In this document: piece by piece, positions 8,641 through 17,539 of the stretch | How the letters are laid out: the number at the start of each line of letters is the position of its first letter | Numbering within the stretch: the first letter of the stretch is position 1 | NCBI GenBank assembly: GCA_910580075.1 | Contig: CAJTVR010000045.1 | Location: 1 to 37,140, forward strand | DNA length: 37,140 nt | Direction: 5' to 3' | Source of the DNA: an uncultured Eubacterium sp. | GTDB lineage: Bacteria; Bacillota; Clostridia; Lachnospirales; Lachnospiraceae | Program-made: the position numbers and the translations under genes | Notes under the pieces: model-generated | Database searches by the model: none | Told to the model about the DNA's origin: nothing | Seen by the model: only the letters and a program-made list of their open reading frames with translations

Positions 8641-9486
8641 TTAATTTTTGCTAGGCTCTAACATTTCTGTCAGTTTCGCTGCATTTTCCTGATTCATGGC
8701 TGCTAATATATTCGCCCTGTTTTCCGCAGACATTTTCTCCAGAATTCTTCTTACCAGAGACATATTATCCGTCATGGAATCAAAAATAGCTGCAGCCTCT
8801 TTTGGTTTCATCGAAGAATAGGTGTTTACATAAGTATCCACGCTGCTGTCATACTGCAGCTGTTCTATAACTTCTTTATAAAGCACCTCCGCATTATCCG
8901 GTTCAATTGACTCATAAAATTTTTGATACTCCGCAATATCCAGCGCCTGGTCGCCAAATACGACCTCCTCGTAAAACTCCTGTTTCAGCGTCTCAAATTC
9001 TGCTTCATTATCCCGGTATCTGCGCAGTTTTCTTACCTGAGCCTGTAAATCTTCAATCTTTGCTTCCTGGTCTTTGTTAGACTGTAAAGCTGTATCAAGT
9101 TCCCCTTCGAGTTCCTGAATACGGGCAATGGCTTCATCTAAAGTCTTATACGGATAATCTTCCTCCGCTTCTTCTTTTGCCTTTGCTTCTGGCAGAATCT
9201 TATTTACATACGGTACATCTTTTAAAATTGGATAAAGTACCGTAGAGCCGAATCCGCCTACATCCAGGCGTACAAGCAGTGCCAGAATTCCCAGCCAGAT
9301 TGCTATAATTACAATCGTTGCAAAAAACACGACCAGCCTGCCGCCAGCTGTTTCCTGCTCTTCGGCCATCTCGCTTTCCTGCCTTGCCGCTTTTTTCTCT
9401 TCCTTTTTGCGTTTCTTTTCTTCTTTTTTCCTGGCTTTTTCTTCTTTTTTGGAATCCTGCTGTGCTTCCATTGCATTATCTGGCAT
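8641..9486 (-). CDS. ylxF: MotE/YlxF-type flagellar protein with MgtE-N-like C-terminus
   Basis: Membrane protein encoded between fliJ and fliK, the place of ylxF in Bacillus. A lysine-rich N-terminal tail is followed by one membrane helix (LVVFFATIVIIAIWLGILAL), a long coiled coil (about residues 105-165) and a C-terminal helical repeat that resembles the MgtE N-terminal/FliG-type domain (MKPKEAAAIFDSM, then MSAENRANILAAM). The family is often annotated as MotE, a chaperone-like partner of the stator. I take the ATG at 9486, which is 9 bases after AGGAGG; the ATG at 9495 directly touches that site. Confidence 0.85.
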   Translation of the reverse strand: MPDNAMEAQQDSKKEEKARKKEEKKRKKEEKKAARQESEMAEEQETAGGRLVVFFATIVIIAIWLGILALLVRLDVGGFGSTVLYPILKDVPYVNKILPEAKAKEEAEEDYPYKTLDEAIARIQELEGELDTALQSNKDQEAKIEDLQAQVRKLRRYRDNEAEFETLKQEFYEEVVFGDQALDIAEYQKFYESIEPDNAEVLYKEVIEQLQYDSSVDTYVNTYSSMKPKEAAAIFDSMTDNMSLVRRILEKMSAENRANILAAMNQENAAKLTEMLEPSKN

Positions 9487-9500
9487 CCCGGACATCCTCC

Positions 9501-9947
9501 TTATGTACTTTCCCCATGATATTTATAACTGACAAGCTCATTTACTGCCTGATTCTCTTCATAGGCCACTTCCTGCTTAAACTCTTCAAAAGCCCGTTCC
9601 CGCAGTTTTTCAAAAGTTTTCCGCTCTATCATCATTTCATTCAGCTTTAACCTTGCTGCCTCTGCCTGCTTTTCTGCTGCATGGACAACCATCATCTGTG
9701 CACGGATTCTGGACTTCATAATGTCAATAGACTGCTTATTTTCCCTGATGTCACGGATACTGATTACTCCGTTTACCAGGTCAACAGCTTTTTTTTCATA
9801 CACGGAACGCTGTGTAATAAGCATCTGCAGAGCAGCTTCTTCTTTGCGAAGCTTTGCATTCGCCTGGCTGTATGCTATTTTGGCCTGGCTTTCCAGTTTC
9901 AGCTTGATATCCAGAATGCTTTGCAGCTTAAATATAAACTTTGCCAT
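9501..9947 (-). CDS. fliJ: Flagellar export protein FliJ
   Basis: Soluble coiled-coil protein that works with the FliI ATPase and the FlhA gate in flagellar export. The 148 residues are almost entirely helix-forming with heptad patterns; the N-terminus FIFKLQSILDIKLKLE is typical. It follows fliI directly and precedes the ylxF gene, as in other Firmicutes. Sequence conservation of FliJ is weak, so the call relies on length, coiled-coil character and position. Confidence 0.9.
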   Translation of the reverse strand: MAKFIFKLQSILDIKLKLESQAKIAYSQANAKLRKEEAALQMLITQRSVYEKKAVDLVNGVISIRDIRENKQSIDIMKSRIRAQMMVVHAAEKQAEAARLKLNEMMIERKTFEKLRERAFEEFKQEVAYEENQAVNELVSYKYHGEST

Positions 9948-9965
9948 TGAATCACCTTTTAAAGA

Positions 9966-11297
9966 CTAATCTTTAAACATTTCTTCCAGGCGCTGTATGA
10001 TTTCCTCAAAAGAAAACTTTTCCATTGTGCCCTGCATCAGAAACTGATTGACAGCGTTGATTTTCTGAATTGCATAATCAATCGCTACGTTAGACCCGCT
10101 TTTATATGCTCCGATATTAATTAAGTCTTCCGCTTCGTCATAAGTGCCCAGTACATTTCGCAGCTTTCCGGCTGCCTTTTTATGTTCATCACCGGCAATG
10201 GCGCTCATACACCTTGATATGCTTGCAAGCACATCAATCGCCGGATAGTGGTTTTTCTGCCCCAGTCTCCTTGATAATACTATATGCCCGTCAAGAATGC
10301 TTCGTGCCGTATCCGTAATCGGTTCGTTAAAATCATCGCCGTCTACCAGTACAGTATATAGTCCGGTAATCGAACCTTTATCTGAATTTCCAGCTCTTTC
10401 TAACAGCTTTGGCATTTCTGAATAGATGCTCGGCGGGTATCCCCTTGTAACCGGAGGCTCGCCGGAAGCTAAGCCGATTTCCCGCTGTGCCATACAAAAA
10501 CGTGTCAGGGAATCCATCATCAAAAGAACATCTTTGCCCTGGTCTCTAAAATATTCTGCAATGGCTGTTGCTGTTTTGGCGGCTTTATTTCGAATCAGGG
10601 CCGGCTTATCGGAAGTAGCTACAATCACGACAGAACGCTTCATGCCTTCCTCGCCCATGTCATTTTCCACGAATTCACGAACCTCACGCCCGCGCTCGCC
10701 AATAAGCGCAATGACATTGACATCTGCTCTTGTATTGCGGGCAAACATACCCATCAGCGTACTCTTTCCTACGCCGGAACCTGCAAAAATACCGATACGC
10801 TGTCCTTTGCCGACGGTAATCAGTCCGTCTACCGCTTTGACTCCCAGCGGCAGCACATCCCGGATAATAACACGGGACATCGGATCCGGCGGCATGGCAT
10901 CTACCGGATATTCTGCATCCAGAGCCAGTTCATCCACATCTGTCGGTCTTCCAAGTCCGTCTAACGTATGACCCAGTATATTGTCGCCGGTCAGTATTGA
11001 CAGCGGATGCCCGGTATTTTCCACGATACATCCTGCGCCGATACCTTCTACGCTTTCAAACGGCATTAAAAGAAGGCATTTGTCGCGAAATCCCACGACT
11101 TCAGCCATGACAAAAGTATTATTTTCCCGGTCTATGTAGATTCTGCAAAGATCATTCAGCTTTGCGTCCGGCCCTAATGACTCAATCGTCAGTCCAACTA
11201 CTTTTGCCACTTTTCCATAACGGTTAAAATAAGTCCTGTCTATTAAAGGAAAGTATTTATTATCAAATTGGTATTGCCTGTTTTCCATTCCATTCAC
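9966..11297 (-). CDS. fliI: Flagellum-specific ATPase FliI
   Basis: F1-beta-like ATPase of the flagellar type III export apparatus. The Walker A motif AGSGVGKST lies at residues 172-180, the Walker B region at DVLLMMDSLTRF, and the family block GEPPVTRGYPPSIYSEMPKL follows. The open frame starts at a GTG (11297) close to AGGA; an ATG three codons later (11288) is an alternative with better spacing. At about 443 residues it has the normal length. It is flanked by fliH, its regulator, and fliJ, its central stalk partner. Confidence 0.97.
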   Translation of the reverse strand: MNGMENRQYQFDNKYFPLIDRTYFNRYGKVAKVVGLTIESLGPDAKLNDLCRIYIDRENNTFVMAEVVGFRDKCLLLMPFESVEGIGAGCIVENTGHPLSILTGDNILGHTLDGLGRPTDVDELALDAEYPVDAMPPDPMSRVIIRDVLPLGVKAVDGLITVGKGQRIGIFAGSGVGKSTLMGMFARNTRADVNVIALIGERGREVREFVENDMGEEGMKRSVVIVATSDKPALIRNKAAKTATAIAEYFRDQGKDVLLMMDSLTRFCMAQREIGLASGEPPVTRGYPPSIYSEMPKLLERAGNSDKGSITGLYTVLVDGDDFNEPITDTARSILDGHIVLSRRLGQKNHYPAIDVLASISRCMSAIAGDEHKKAAGKLRNVLGTYDEAEDLINIGAYKSGSNVAIDYAIQKINAVNQFLMQGTMEKFSFEEIIQRLEEMFKD

Positions 11298-11344
11298 ATT
11301 CCTGTTCTAATAACAGTCCAGGCAGGCTGACCTGTCATATGTTT

Positions 11345-12211
11345 TTATCTCATGCACGACAGCGCTTTTAAACTTTTTGTAAGATTTTCAAGCTGCACAT
11401 CCAGCCCGCAGTCAAACAGCCCTTCATCTGTATCGATTCTGCACTGTCCCGGCTGCATAGACTCATCCATAATCACATCAAGCACTGCCTCGCCGCCGAT
11501 TTTCTGAACAATTTCCAGTTTTCTGCTTTCAATTCCCTCATAATCATCCGCACTTACAAAAATACGGAACTGACGGCTGTTTTTAATATGCTGTACCGTC
11601 TGGCGGATTAAATGCAGCAGAATGCTGCGGCACCCCGCAAGGTCGCTGTGCAGTACACTGTCAAACACCTGAATAACAGTATCCATCAGCTCCGGCTCCA
11701 TTGCATCAAGACGCGCTGCATATTCCTGCTCTAAAGCTTCCCTTTGCTGCTCCAGCTGTTTTTGTCCTTCAGCCTCTATCGCACGGGCACGTTCCATGCC
11801 CTGTGCAAAACCTTTCTCTTCTGCTTCTTTCTTTGCAGTTTCTTTTAAATTCTCCGCTTCCTGCACCGCTTTTTTCAAAATTTCTTCTGCATCGGCAGTC
11901 GCTTTGGCAAGAACCTGCTGTGCCTCTTCTTTGGCCTTTTCCACATAATCAATTTCCAGCTCATGAGGCACTTCCAGATTAACTCCGAAAAGCCCTTCAC
12001 TAAAACCGGTATTTTGTGAAGCAGCCTGATCCCCGTCTTTTGCCGCATCTGGATTCTGTTTTCCATTTGCCTGTGCCTGCTGGTACAGCTGCGCTTTACG
12101 CTCAAATGTAAGAGCAGTCAGCTTTTGCTCCAGCAGTTCATTATGGTCAATTACACGGGTATATACTTCTCCCTGGTTCTGGTTCACACCTGCCTTATAT
12201 AAATTAGACAA
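11345..12211 (-). CDS. fliH: Flagellar assembly protein FliH
   Basis: Peripheral stalk-like regulator of FliI. The middle of the protein is a long coiled coil rich in Ala, Glu and Lys, with YVEKAKEEAQQVLAKATADA as an example. The C-terminal domain (SRKLEIVQKIGG and MDESMQPGQCRIDTDEG) matches the FliH/V-type stalk E-subunit pattern. I choose a TTG start at 12211: a perfect GGAGGTG at 12221-12227 lies 9 bases upstream, inside the last codons of fliG. The start overlaps the fliG stop by 8 bases, so translation is coupled. The open frame extends further to 12244 without a better start. Confidence 0.92.
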   Translation of the reverse strand: MSNLYKAGVNQNQGEVYTRVIDHNELLEQKLTALTFERKAQLYQQAQANGKQNPDAAKDGDQAASQNTGFSEGLFGVNLEVPHELEIDYVEKAKEEAQQVLAKATADAEEILKKAVQEAENLKETAKKEAEEKGFAQGMERARAIEAEGQKQLEQQREALEQEYAARLDAMEPELMDTVIQVFDSVLHSDLAGCRSILLHLIRQTVQHIKNSRQFRIFVSADDYEGIESRKLEIVQKIGGEAVLDVIMDESMQPGQCRIDTDEGLFDCGLDVQLENLTKSLKALSCMR

Positions 12212-13208
12212 CGATCTCGTCACCTCCGCCTCTCGAAATAACAATCTCAGCGGAATCTTCTAACTTACGGATAACAGCAACAATCTTCTGCTGTGCTTCT
12301 TCTACATCCTTCATTCTTACAGGGCCCATAAACTCCATGTCTTCCTCAATCATAGCAGCAAGACGCTTGGAGAGGTTCTTAAGAATCGCACCCTTAACTT
12401 CTTCATTCGAACCTTTCAGAGCAATTGCAAGATCGCTGTTTTCTACATCACGCAGCACTCGCTGAATCGCACGGTCGTCCAGCAGAAGAATGTCTTCGAA
12501 TACGAACATTTTCTTGCGGATTTCGTCTGCCAGTTCCGGTTCTTCCACTTCGAGTGTTTCCATAATGTGCTTTTCTGTACTTCGGTCTACCGTATTTAAA
12601 ATGCTGACAATGGCGTCGACACCGCCCACAATTGTGTAATCCTGATTTGCCAGTGAGGCCAGTTTACGCTCTAATACGCTTTCAACCTCTTTGATGACAT
12701 CCGGTGATGTCCGGTCCATCATCGCGATACGTTTTGCCACATCAGCCTGCTTTTCTGCTTCCAGCGATCCGATAATCATAGATGCCTGGTTCGGAGACAG
12801 ATAAGACAGGATCATGGCAATCGTCTGCGGATGTTCATCCTGAATAAAGTTCAGCACCTGGCTGGCATCTGTTTTACGCACAAATTCGAACGGACGCACC
12901 TGCAGGGATGCTGTCAGCTTGGTAATAACCTGCTGTGCACGTTCTTCTCCAAGAGCTTTGTCCAAAAGGTCTTTTGCGTATCCGATACCGCCTTCTGATA
13001 TGTACTGCTGTGCCAGACACACCTGGTAAAATTCATTGATGATGTCATCCTTAAGCTGCGGGGCTATACTTCTGGTATTTGCAATTTCCAGAGTCAGCTC
13101 CTCTATTTCATCTTCTTTTAAATATCTAAAAATGCTTGCTGATTTTTCCGGCCCCAGAGCAATCAAAAGGACTGCCGCTTTTTGAAGGCCACTCATCTTA
13201 TCCGCCAT
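12204..13208 (-). CDS. fliG: Flagellar motor switch protein FliG
   Basis: C-ring protein that receives torque from MotA. It starts MADKMSGLQKAAVLLIALGP and has the three armadillo-like domains of FliG. Seen motifs are EHPQTIAMILSYLSPNQAS in the middle domain and the C-terminal segment VFEDILLLDDRAIQRVLRDV, which carries the charged torque residues. I take the ATG at 13208, preceded by GAGGG at good spacing; the longer frame would overlap fliF. The last codons double as the ribosome site for fliH. Confidence 0.97.
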   Translation of the reverse strand: MADKMSGLQKAAVLLIALGPEKSASIFRYLKEDEIEELTLEIANTRSIAPQLKDDIINEFYQVCLAQQYISEGGIGYAKDLLDKALGEERAQQVITKLTASLQVRPFEFVRKTDASQVLNFIQDEHPQTIAMILSYLSPNQASMIIGSLEAEKQADVAKRIAMMDRTSPDVIKEVESVLERKLASLANQDYTIVGGVDAIVSILNTVDRSTEKHIMETLEVEEPELADEIRKKMFVFEDILLLDDRAIQRVLRDVENSDLAIALKGSNEEVKGAILKNLSKRLAAMIEEDMEFMGPVRMKDVEEAQQKIVAVIRKLEDSAEIVISRGGGDEIVV

Positions 13209-13227
13209 GTCTTTCCCTCGATTCGAA

Positions 13228-14847
13228 CTATTCCCAGTCTTCATTCAGCCAGTTACGCAGCAGAGACGCAACCGCTTCTGGTTTTTCTTCTACGAATTTT
13301 TCGATCAAAACCCTTGCCTCGGATTTTTCCTTGAATCCGATATCTTCCAGATTTTCTTCTTCGTTTTCTTTTGTAGTCTGCAGTAAAGTTTCTACTGACA
13401 GTTCCGGCTCTATCTCCGGAGCTTTGTCTTTTCTTGTACTCATAAATACGACAAATCCAAGCAGTGCAAAGATTAAGACTGCAAGTATAATTTCCAGATA
13501 ATCCGTCAGTGTCCTGCCGCCTTCAGAAGGAATAAATAACGGTTCCTGATATGCAATCACTGAGATACGTTCCGGTGAAATGCCGGTCGCCATCGCAAGA
13601 GACTCAATAATCTGCTGGTCTACCTGCTGCATCTGTGCAGGCTGGCTTTCAATCTGCGCCCGGTACTCTTCGAATGTAGTACCTTCTAATGTCCCGTCAC
13701 TTCTTAAAGCATCTTCATCATATTTAATATATGAACGCAGCGACACGGATAATGATGCGTTTTCATACTGAATTGAGCCGATTCCTTCTTTTGTGTTTCT
13801 GATTATTTCATTTAATGCATACTCTCTGCTCGAATCTGAAATCGTCTGCTGTGTCTGATCTCCGTTATCAAGCATATATGTATTGCCATCTTCCCCGTTC
13901 GCATCTGTACCAGGTACCCCTGCATTTCCTGAAACTGTTTCTTCGTCATAAGTCGAATCTTTTTTATACGGTCCCTGTGCCCCGTCGCCAGGCACGGTAT
14001 ATTCTTTGCTTGTAACTGTTGTATCATTAAAATTCAGCGGCAGATTCACCCCTACTTCCGCGCTTTGATACTGTCCCGTGCCAAGCAGAATGTTTTTCAC
14101 ATCTCCTTTAACCTTGCTTTCTACTTTCTGCTGGTAAGAAAGCTGTGAGGCAGTTACTCCGGAAGCCGTTGCCAGCTCGCCCATACCGCCTGAATACAGC
14201 AGATTTAAATTGCTGTCCATAATGGAGATATTATCAGTCGTCTTATTTCCAAGCCCTGTAGCAATCATCCGCGCCAGTCCTACAGCCTGGTCTTCGCTCA
14301 TTTCACCTTCGAGTTCCAGAAATACTTCTGCAAAGGATTCTTTCTCATTTGCAATTAAAGTACCGTCATCGTTAGGAATATCCAGATTTACAGTTGCTGT
14401 AACGACATTCGCAAGAGACTCAAGATCTGTCTCCATTTTATTTTCCTGATATTCTTTGTATAATTTGGCCTTATCGGCTTCTGTCGTGCTCATGCTGCCA
14501 TTTAAAATCTGGCTGAGCTGTTCGTCGTTTGTCGTAATGGCATTCGACCCCAGCAGAATGTTTGCCTGGGAAGAATCCTTTTTCTTAATCGTAAATGTCA
14601 TTCCGTCATCCGACACCTCATGATAGATGTCTGCATCATTCAGCAGCGTCTGTACTGTTGACGCCTCTTTTGCCGTCTCACAGATTTTTATAATAACCAT
14701 TTCCGGACGCGTCAGCACAGCTGCAAGAATCGCTACCGCAAGTATAACAACCAGTGTAGAACTTGCGATAATCATCTGCTGCTTTTTGGTGAACTTTTTC
14801 CACCATTCTACAATTCTGTTTATTAATTCCCTGATTCTGTCTGGCAT
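13228..14847 (-). CDS. fliF: Flagellar MS-ring protein FliF
   Basis: Integral membrane protein that forms the MS ring, the base on which rod and C ring assemble. Two membrane segments flank the large periplasmic part: the first at about residues 25-46 (MIIASSTLVVILAVAILAAV) and the second near residues 448-468 (YLEIILAVLIFALLGFVVFM). The YscJ-like ring domain and the later FliF domain lie between them. The cytoplasmic tail ends with ASLLRNWLNEDWE, the conserved FliG-binding helix. At 539 residues the length is normal. Confidence 0.97.
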   Translation of the reverse strand: MPDRIRELINRIVEWWKKFTKKQQMIIASSTLVVILAVAILAAVLTRPEMVIIKICETAKEASTVQTLLNDADIYHEVSDDGMTFTIKKKDSSQANILLGSNAITTNDEQLSQILNGSMSTTEADKAKLYKEYQENKMETDLESLANVVTATVNLDIPNDDGTLIANEKESFAEVFLELEGEMSEDQAVGLARMIATGLGNKTTDNISIMDSNLNLLYSGGMGELATASGVTASQLSYQQKVESKVKGDVKNILLGTGQYQSAEVGVNLPLNFNDTTVTSKEYTVPGDGAQGPYKKDSTYDEETVSGNAGVPGTDANGEDGNTYMLDNGDQTQQTISDSSREYALNEIIRNTKEGIGSIQYENASLSVSLRSYIKYDEDALRSDGTLEGTTFEEYRAQIESQPAQMQQVDQQIIESLAMATGISPERISVIAYQEPLFIPSEGGRTLTDYLEIILAVLIFALLGFVVFMSTRKDKAPEIEPELSVETLLQTTKENEEENLEDIGFKEKSEARVLIEKFVEEKPEAVASLLRNWLNEDWE

Positions 14848-14873
14848 TTTAACTCACTCTCCGTATCTTCTCA

Positions 14874-15194
14874 CTAAATCTGCATCTGCATGATTTCCCG
14901 ATAAGCTTCTATAACTTTGTCTTTCACCGATACGGTGTACTGCAGAGCGATATTTGCTTTTGACTGTGCAATTAACAAATCATGTGTATTTTCTGACTTT
15001 CCTAATGCAAACTGAATCATCGCAGATTCTGCATCGTTATGTAAATCGTTCGTCTCTTCTACCATCCCAAGGGCAGACTGAAAAACAGTCTCAAAATCTT
15101 CTGTATTTTCCTGTGCAGCAGTTAAAAACTGCTTCTGCGCCGCTGCATAAGCCGCTTCCGCTTCTGCAGCTCCTGTTATACCTGATACATCCAT
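14874..15194 (-). CDS. fliE: Flagellar hook-basal body protein FliE
   Basis: Small export substrate (106 residues) that joins the MS ring to the proximal rod. The C-terminal two thirds match the family: a Met/Glu-rich helix, then NTHDLLIAQSKANIALQY and the ending VKDKVIEAYREIMQMQI. The N-terminal 35 residues are Ala-rich. It lies between flgC and fliF, as in most Firmicutes. Confidence 0.95.
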   Translation of the reverse strand: MDVSGITGAAEAEAAYAAAQKQFLTAAQENTEDFETVFQSALGMVEETNDLHNDAESAMIQFALGKSENTHDLLIAQSKANIALQYTVSVKDKVIEAYREIMQMQI

Positions 15195-15219
15195 TTCCTA
15201 CGCTCCTATTTTACTTCCG

Positions 15220-15666
15220 TTATTTTCCAATCTGAAGTCCGGCCTGAGCCATAGACTTTCCCGCTTCAAATGCAGTGATATTTGCTTCATATGCCCGGCT
15301 TGCATCAATTAAATTAGTCATTTCTGTCACCAGATTTACATTTGGATAAGAAACATACCCGTTTTCATCAGCATCCGGATGCGCCGGGTCGTATTCCATA
15401 ATAAATTCCGTTGTATCATCTTCTCCGACTTCTACTACTTTGACACCGTTTCCAATGTGGCTGCCCCGTTTTCTGCTCTCTGTTAAATAACGGTCAAACC
15501 TGTTTACGCCTTTTTCCTGAAAAGATACTACCTTGCGGCGGTATGGCGTTCCGGCATCTGTCCTTGTAGTATTGACATTGGCCAGATTTTCTGCAATGAT
15601 ATCTGCCCGAAACTGCTGGGCAGTCATACCGGTCGCACTGATATTAAATGATTGAAATAATGCCAT
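15220..15666 (-). CDS. flgC: Flagellar proximal rod protein FlgC
   Basis: Proximal rod subunit. The N-terminal rod signature reads FNISATGMTAQQFRADIIAE followed by NLANVNTTRT, and the C-terminus has the matching helix NLVTEMTNLIDASRAYEANI. I take the ATG at 15666 (MALFQSF...), 8 bases after GGAAGGA; the ATG at 15672 lies too near that site. At about 148 residues it has the usual length. It is the second gene of the operon. Confidence 0.95.
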   Translation of the reverse strand: MALFQSFNISATGMTAQQFRADIIAENLANVNTTRTDAGTPYRRKVVSFQEKGVNRFDRYLTESRKRGSHIGNGVKVVEVGEDDTTEFIMEYDPAHPDADENGYVSYPNVNLVTEMTNLIDASRAYEANITAFEAGKSMAQAGLQIGK

Positions 15667-15764
15667 ATGCATTTCCTTCCTTTCTTAGCTTCTATGCTTC
15701 TGAGCCCGACTGGTTCCGCCATTGCGGACGAAACAAAGCGCCTGCTTTTTACGCATGTCTTTTA

Positions 15765-16166
15765 TTATTTGCCCATGGCAGTTCTCATGCGTGCAAATTC
15801 CTGAGAAATACTGTCTGTCAGCGCCGAATAGCGAATCTGCTCAGAAGCCAGTTCTACATTCTCTATGTGCATGTCTACGTTATTGCCGTCCAGCCGATAG
15901 GAAAAAGATTCGGCCGCCATATCAATCTGCGATGCTGCTGTCAGACGGCTCAGATTGATATTGTGAATTCTGCTGTCCAGATTCCGGTTATACTTTGTAT
16001 CCATCAGTTCTCTTTCCAAAAGAGACTGAAAATCCACATCATGGCGCTTATAATCCGGCGTTGTTGCATTTGCAATATTATTTGCGAGTGTACTTTCTCT
16101 CAGCCAGCTTGCATCAGCTGCTTTGTCCAGAACATTAATATAATCGAATGCGGATGTCTGAAACAT
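15765..16166 (-). CDS. flgB: Flagellar proximal rod protein FlgB
   Basis: Proximal rod subunit and first gene of the flagellar operon. The rod signature LRESTLANNIANATTPDYKR is present, and the C-terminus (ELASEQIRYSALTDSISQEF) gives the second half of the coiled coil. The start at 16166 (MFQTSAFDY...) has an excellent AGGAGGAG site 4-5 bases upstream; the longer frame to 16217 is rejected. Its promoter lies about 60-70 bases upstream (16234-16262). Confidence 0.95.
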   Translation of the reverse strand: MFQTSAFDYINVLDKAADASWLRESTLANNIANATTPDYKRHDVDFQSLLERELMDTKYNRNLDSRIHNINLSRLTAASQIDMAAESFSYRLDGNNVDMHIENVELASEQIRYSALTDSISQEFARMRTAMGK

Positions 16167-16233
16167 ACTTCTCCTCCTGTTCTTCGTTCTATTTCTGTGC
16201 AGTTTTACATTTTTCACTTGTAACCTATCTTAT

Positions 16234-16262
16234 ATATTAAAATATTCACACAATTTTGACAA
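16234..16262 (-). promoter_or_regulatory. Predicted SigA-type promoter of the flagellar operon
   Basis: Minus strand: -35 TTGTCA (16257-16262), a spacer of exactly 17 bases, and -10 TAATAT (16234-16239). Transcription would start near 16227, giving a leader of about 60 bases before flgB. No SigD-type (TAAA-N15-GCCGATAA) promoter was found here, so the operon appears to use the housekeeping factor. Confidence 0.7.
16241..16255. promoter_or_regulatory. Candidate CodY box over the flagellar promoter
   Basis: AATATTCACACAATT matches the CodY consensus AATTTTCWGAAAATT at 12 of 15 positions. It lies inside the spacer between the -35 and -10 of the flagellar promoter, where bound CodY would block RNA polymerase. 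CodY represses the fla/che operon in Bacillus subtilis, which supports the reading; the match itself is only moderate. Confidence 0.45.
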
Positions 16263-16352
16263 GAGGAAATTTACATAATACGGTACTTTTTTATCGACTG
16301 TATACAACATTTGGCATAATTGTCATAAAAAACTTTCTGATTGCCGCATTAA

Positions 16353-17138
16353 TTAAATTTCTCTATGATTTTTGTTCTTCATTGCCTCTAATTCTGAAAA
16401 TACAACGTCATTTGTCACTTTAATATATGTACCTTTCATTCCGGAAGAACGGGATTCAATCACGCCTGCACTTTCAAATTTGCGCAGTGCATTGACAATC
16501 ACAGACCTTGTAATTCCAACACGGTCTGCCACCTTGCTTGCAACTAAGATCCCTTCTGTCCCGTTTAATTCTTCAAAAATATGCATAATCGCTTCAAGTT
16601 CGGAAAAAGACAGTGTGCTGATAGCTGAACGGACAATCTGTACTTTCCTCGTTTCTTCTTCCGTTTCCTCATTTACCGAGCGCATCATTTCCAGTCCTAC
16701 AACGGTAGTTCCGTATTCACATAAAATAATATCATCAATATCATAAGGCTCATCCATGCGGTATACGAACAGTGTCCCAAGCCGCTCACCCGCAATATCA
16801 ATCGGCGTGATAATTGCAGAATATTTTTTAATATCCTGTACAAAGCCAAGTGTTTCTAAATTTACATTTTCCTTTGTAGACAGTATGCCAAGCAGCCGTT
16901 CGTTCAGCATGACATCAATAAGTTCCCCCACTTCGTCCACAATCAGTTCTGAAATCTCCGTAGTCCCGCTGCAGCGGCTGGTTCCAAGCACTTTTCCTTT
17001 TTTACTTATAACAAGAATATTTGACTTTAGAATATCAGTCATGACTTCACAGATATCGCTGAATACTACTTTCGACGAATTATTGTTATGGAGCAGTTTA
17101 TTTATCTTTCTTGTTTTATCTAGCAGTTGAACACTCAT
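16353..17138 (-). CDS. codY: GTP-sensing transcriptional pleiotropic repressor CodY
   Basis: Global regulator that senses branched-chain amino acids and GTP and controls nutrient-limitation genes. The N-terminal GAF domain covers about residues 1-155. The C-terminal winged helix carries the highly conserved block ASKVADRVGITRSVIVNALR followed by KFESAGVIESRSSGMKGTYI. The length of 261 residues is typical. An AGGAGGAGG site precedes the ATG. It lies between topA and the flagellar operon; compared with Bacillus, trmFO, xerC and clpQY are missing between topA and codY. Confidence 0.97.
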   Translation of the reverse strand: MSVQLLDKTRKINKLLHNNNSSKVVFSDICEVMTDILKSNILVISKKGKVLGTSRCSGTTEISELIVDEVGELIDVMLNERLLGILSTKENVNLETLGFVQDIKKYSAIITPIDIAGERLGTLFVYRMDEPYDIDDIILCEYGTTVVGLEMMRSVNEETEEETRKVQIVRSAISTLSFSELEAIMHIFEELNGTEGILVASKVADRVGITRSVIVNALRKFESAGVIESRSSGMKGTYIKVTNDVVFSELEAMKNKNHREI

Positions 17139-17191
17139 TGGTGCCTACCTCCTCCTTTTCTGCGGCTTTTTCAGCATTCATGGTGTATTTT

Positions 17192-17220
17192 ATGATAACA
17201 CTTCTTTTCTGATAATTCAA
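17192..17220 (-). promoter_or_regulatory. Predicted codY promoter with overlapping CodY box
   Basis: Minus strand: -35 TTGAAT (17215-17220), 17-base spacer, -10 TATCAT (17192-17197). On the plus strand, TCTTTTCTGATAATT (17203-17217) matches the CodY consensus at 12 of 15 positions and covers the spacer and part of the -35. This points to negative autoregulation of codY. It lies in the 401-base gap between topA and codY, which otherwise holds the box at 17401 and the topA terminator. Confidence 0.6.
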
Positions 17221-17400
17221 CTGATTTTGTGTAATTTCATGAATTGTTTGTTACCTTTTTATTACAAAAATGTTTAATGCTGGATACCACAGGATAAAAG
17301 ACAGCAGATACATATATGCCGGACGCTGTATAAAGACTTTATCTGCAAACCGTCTGACTTTCTGCAGATGCCAGGTGATTTGTATATATAATATATGATA

Positions 17401-17415
17401 AATTTTCTGAAATTC
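17401..17415. promoter_or_regulatory. CodY-box-like site far upstream of codY
   Basis: AATTTTCTGAAATTC matches the CodY consensus AATTTTCWGAAAATT at 13 of 15 positions. It lies about 180 bases upstream of the predicted codY promoter and next to an AT-rich stretch (17381-17400) that could hold a second, weaker promoter. Two boxes in one leader suggest cooperative autoregulation. Confidence 0.55.
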
Positions 17416-17445
17416 AGCATTCCTGCCTTTTACTGCAGCAGATAC

Positions 17446-17489
17446 AGCAAAGAAAATACCGCTGTATAGTCTGCCTATGCAGCGGTATT
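17446..17489 (-). terminator. Intrinsic terminator of topA
   Basis: AATACCGCTG (17455-17464) pairs with CAGCGGTATT (17480-17489) in a perfect 10-bp stem with a 15-base loop. Read on the minus strand, the stem is followed by TTTTCTTT. It lies about 50 bases after the topA stop and separates the comM-dprA-topA group from codY. Confidence 0.85.
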
Positions 17490-17539
17490 GATTTCATTAT
17501 CACCGATAAATTACAAAAATGTTTCAGTATCTCCTTCTG

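Noticed and set aside
10426..10971. Plus-strand frame of 181 codons
   Set aside because: Antisense shadow of fliI with Ser/Pro-rich text and no family pattern.
15648..16223. Plus-strand frame of 191 codons
   Set aside because: Antisense shadow of flgB and flgC.
16256..16352. SigD-type flagellar promoter
   Set aside because: A GTCGATAA is present on the minus strand, but no TAAA lies at the required distance.
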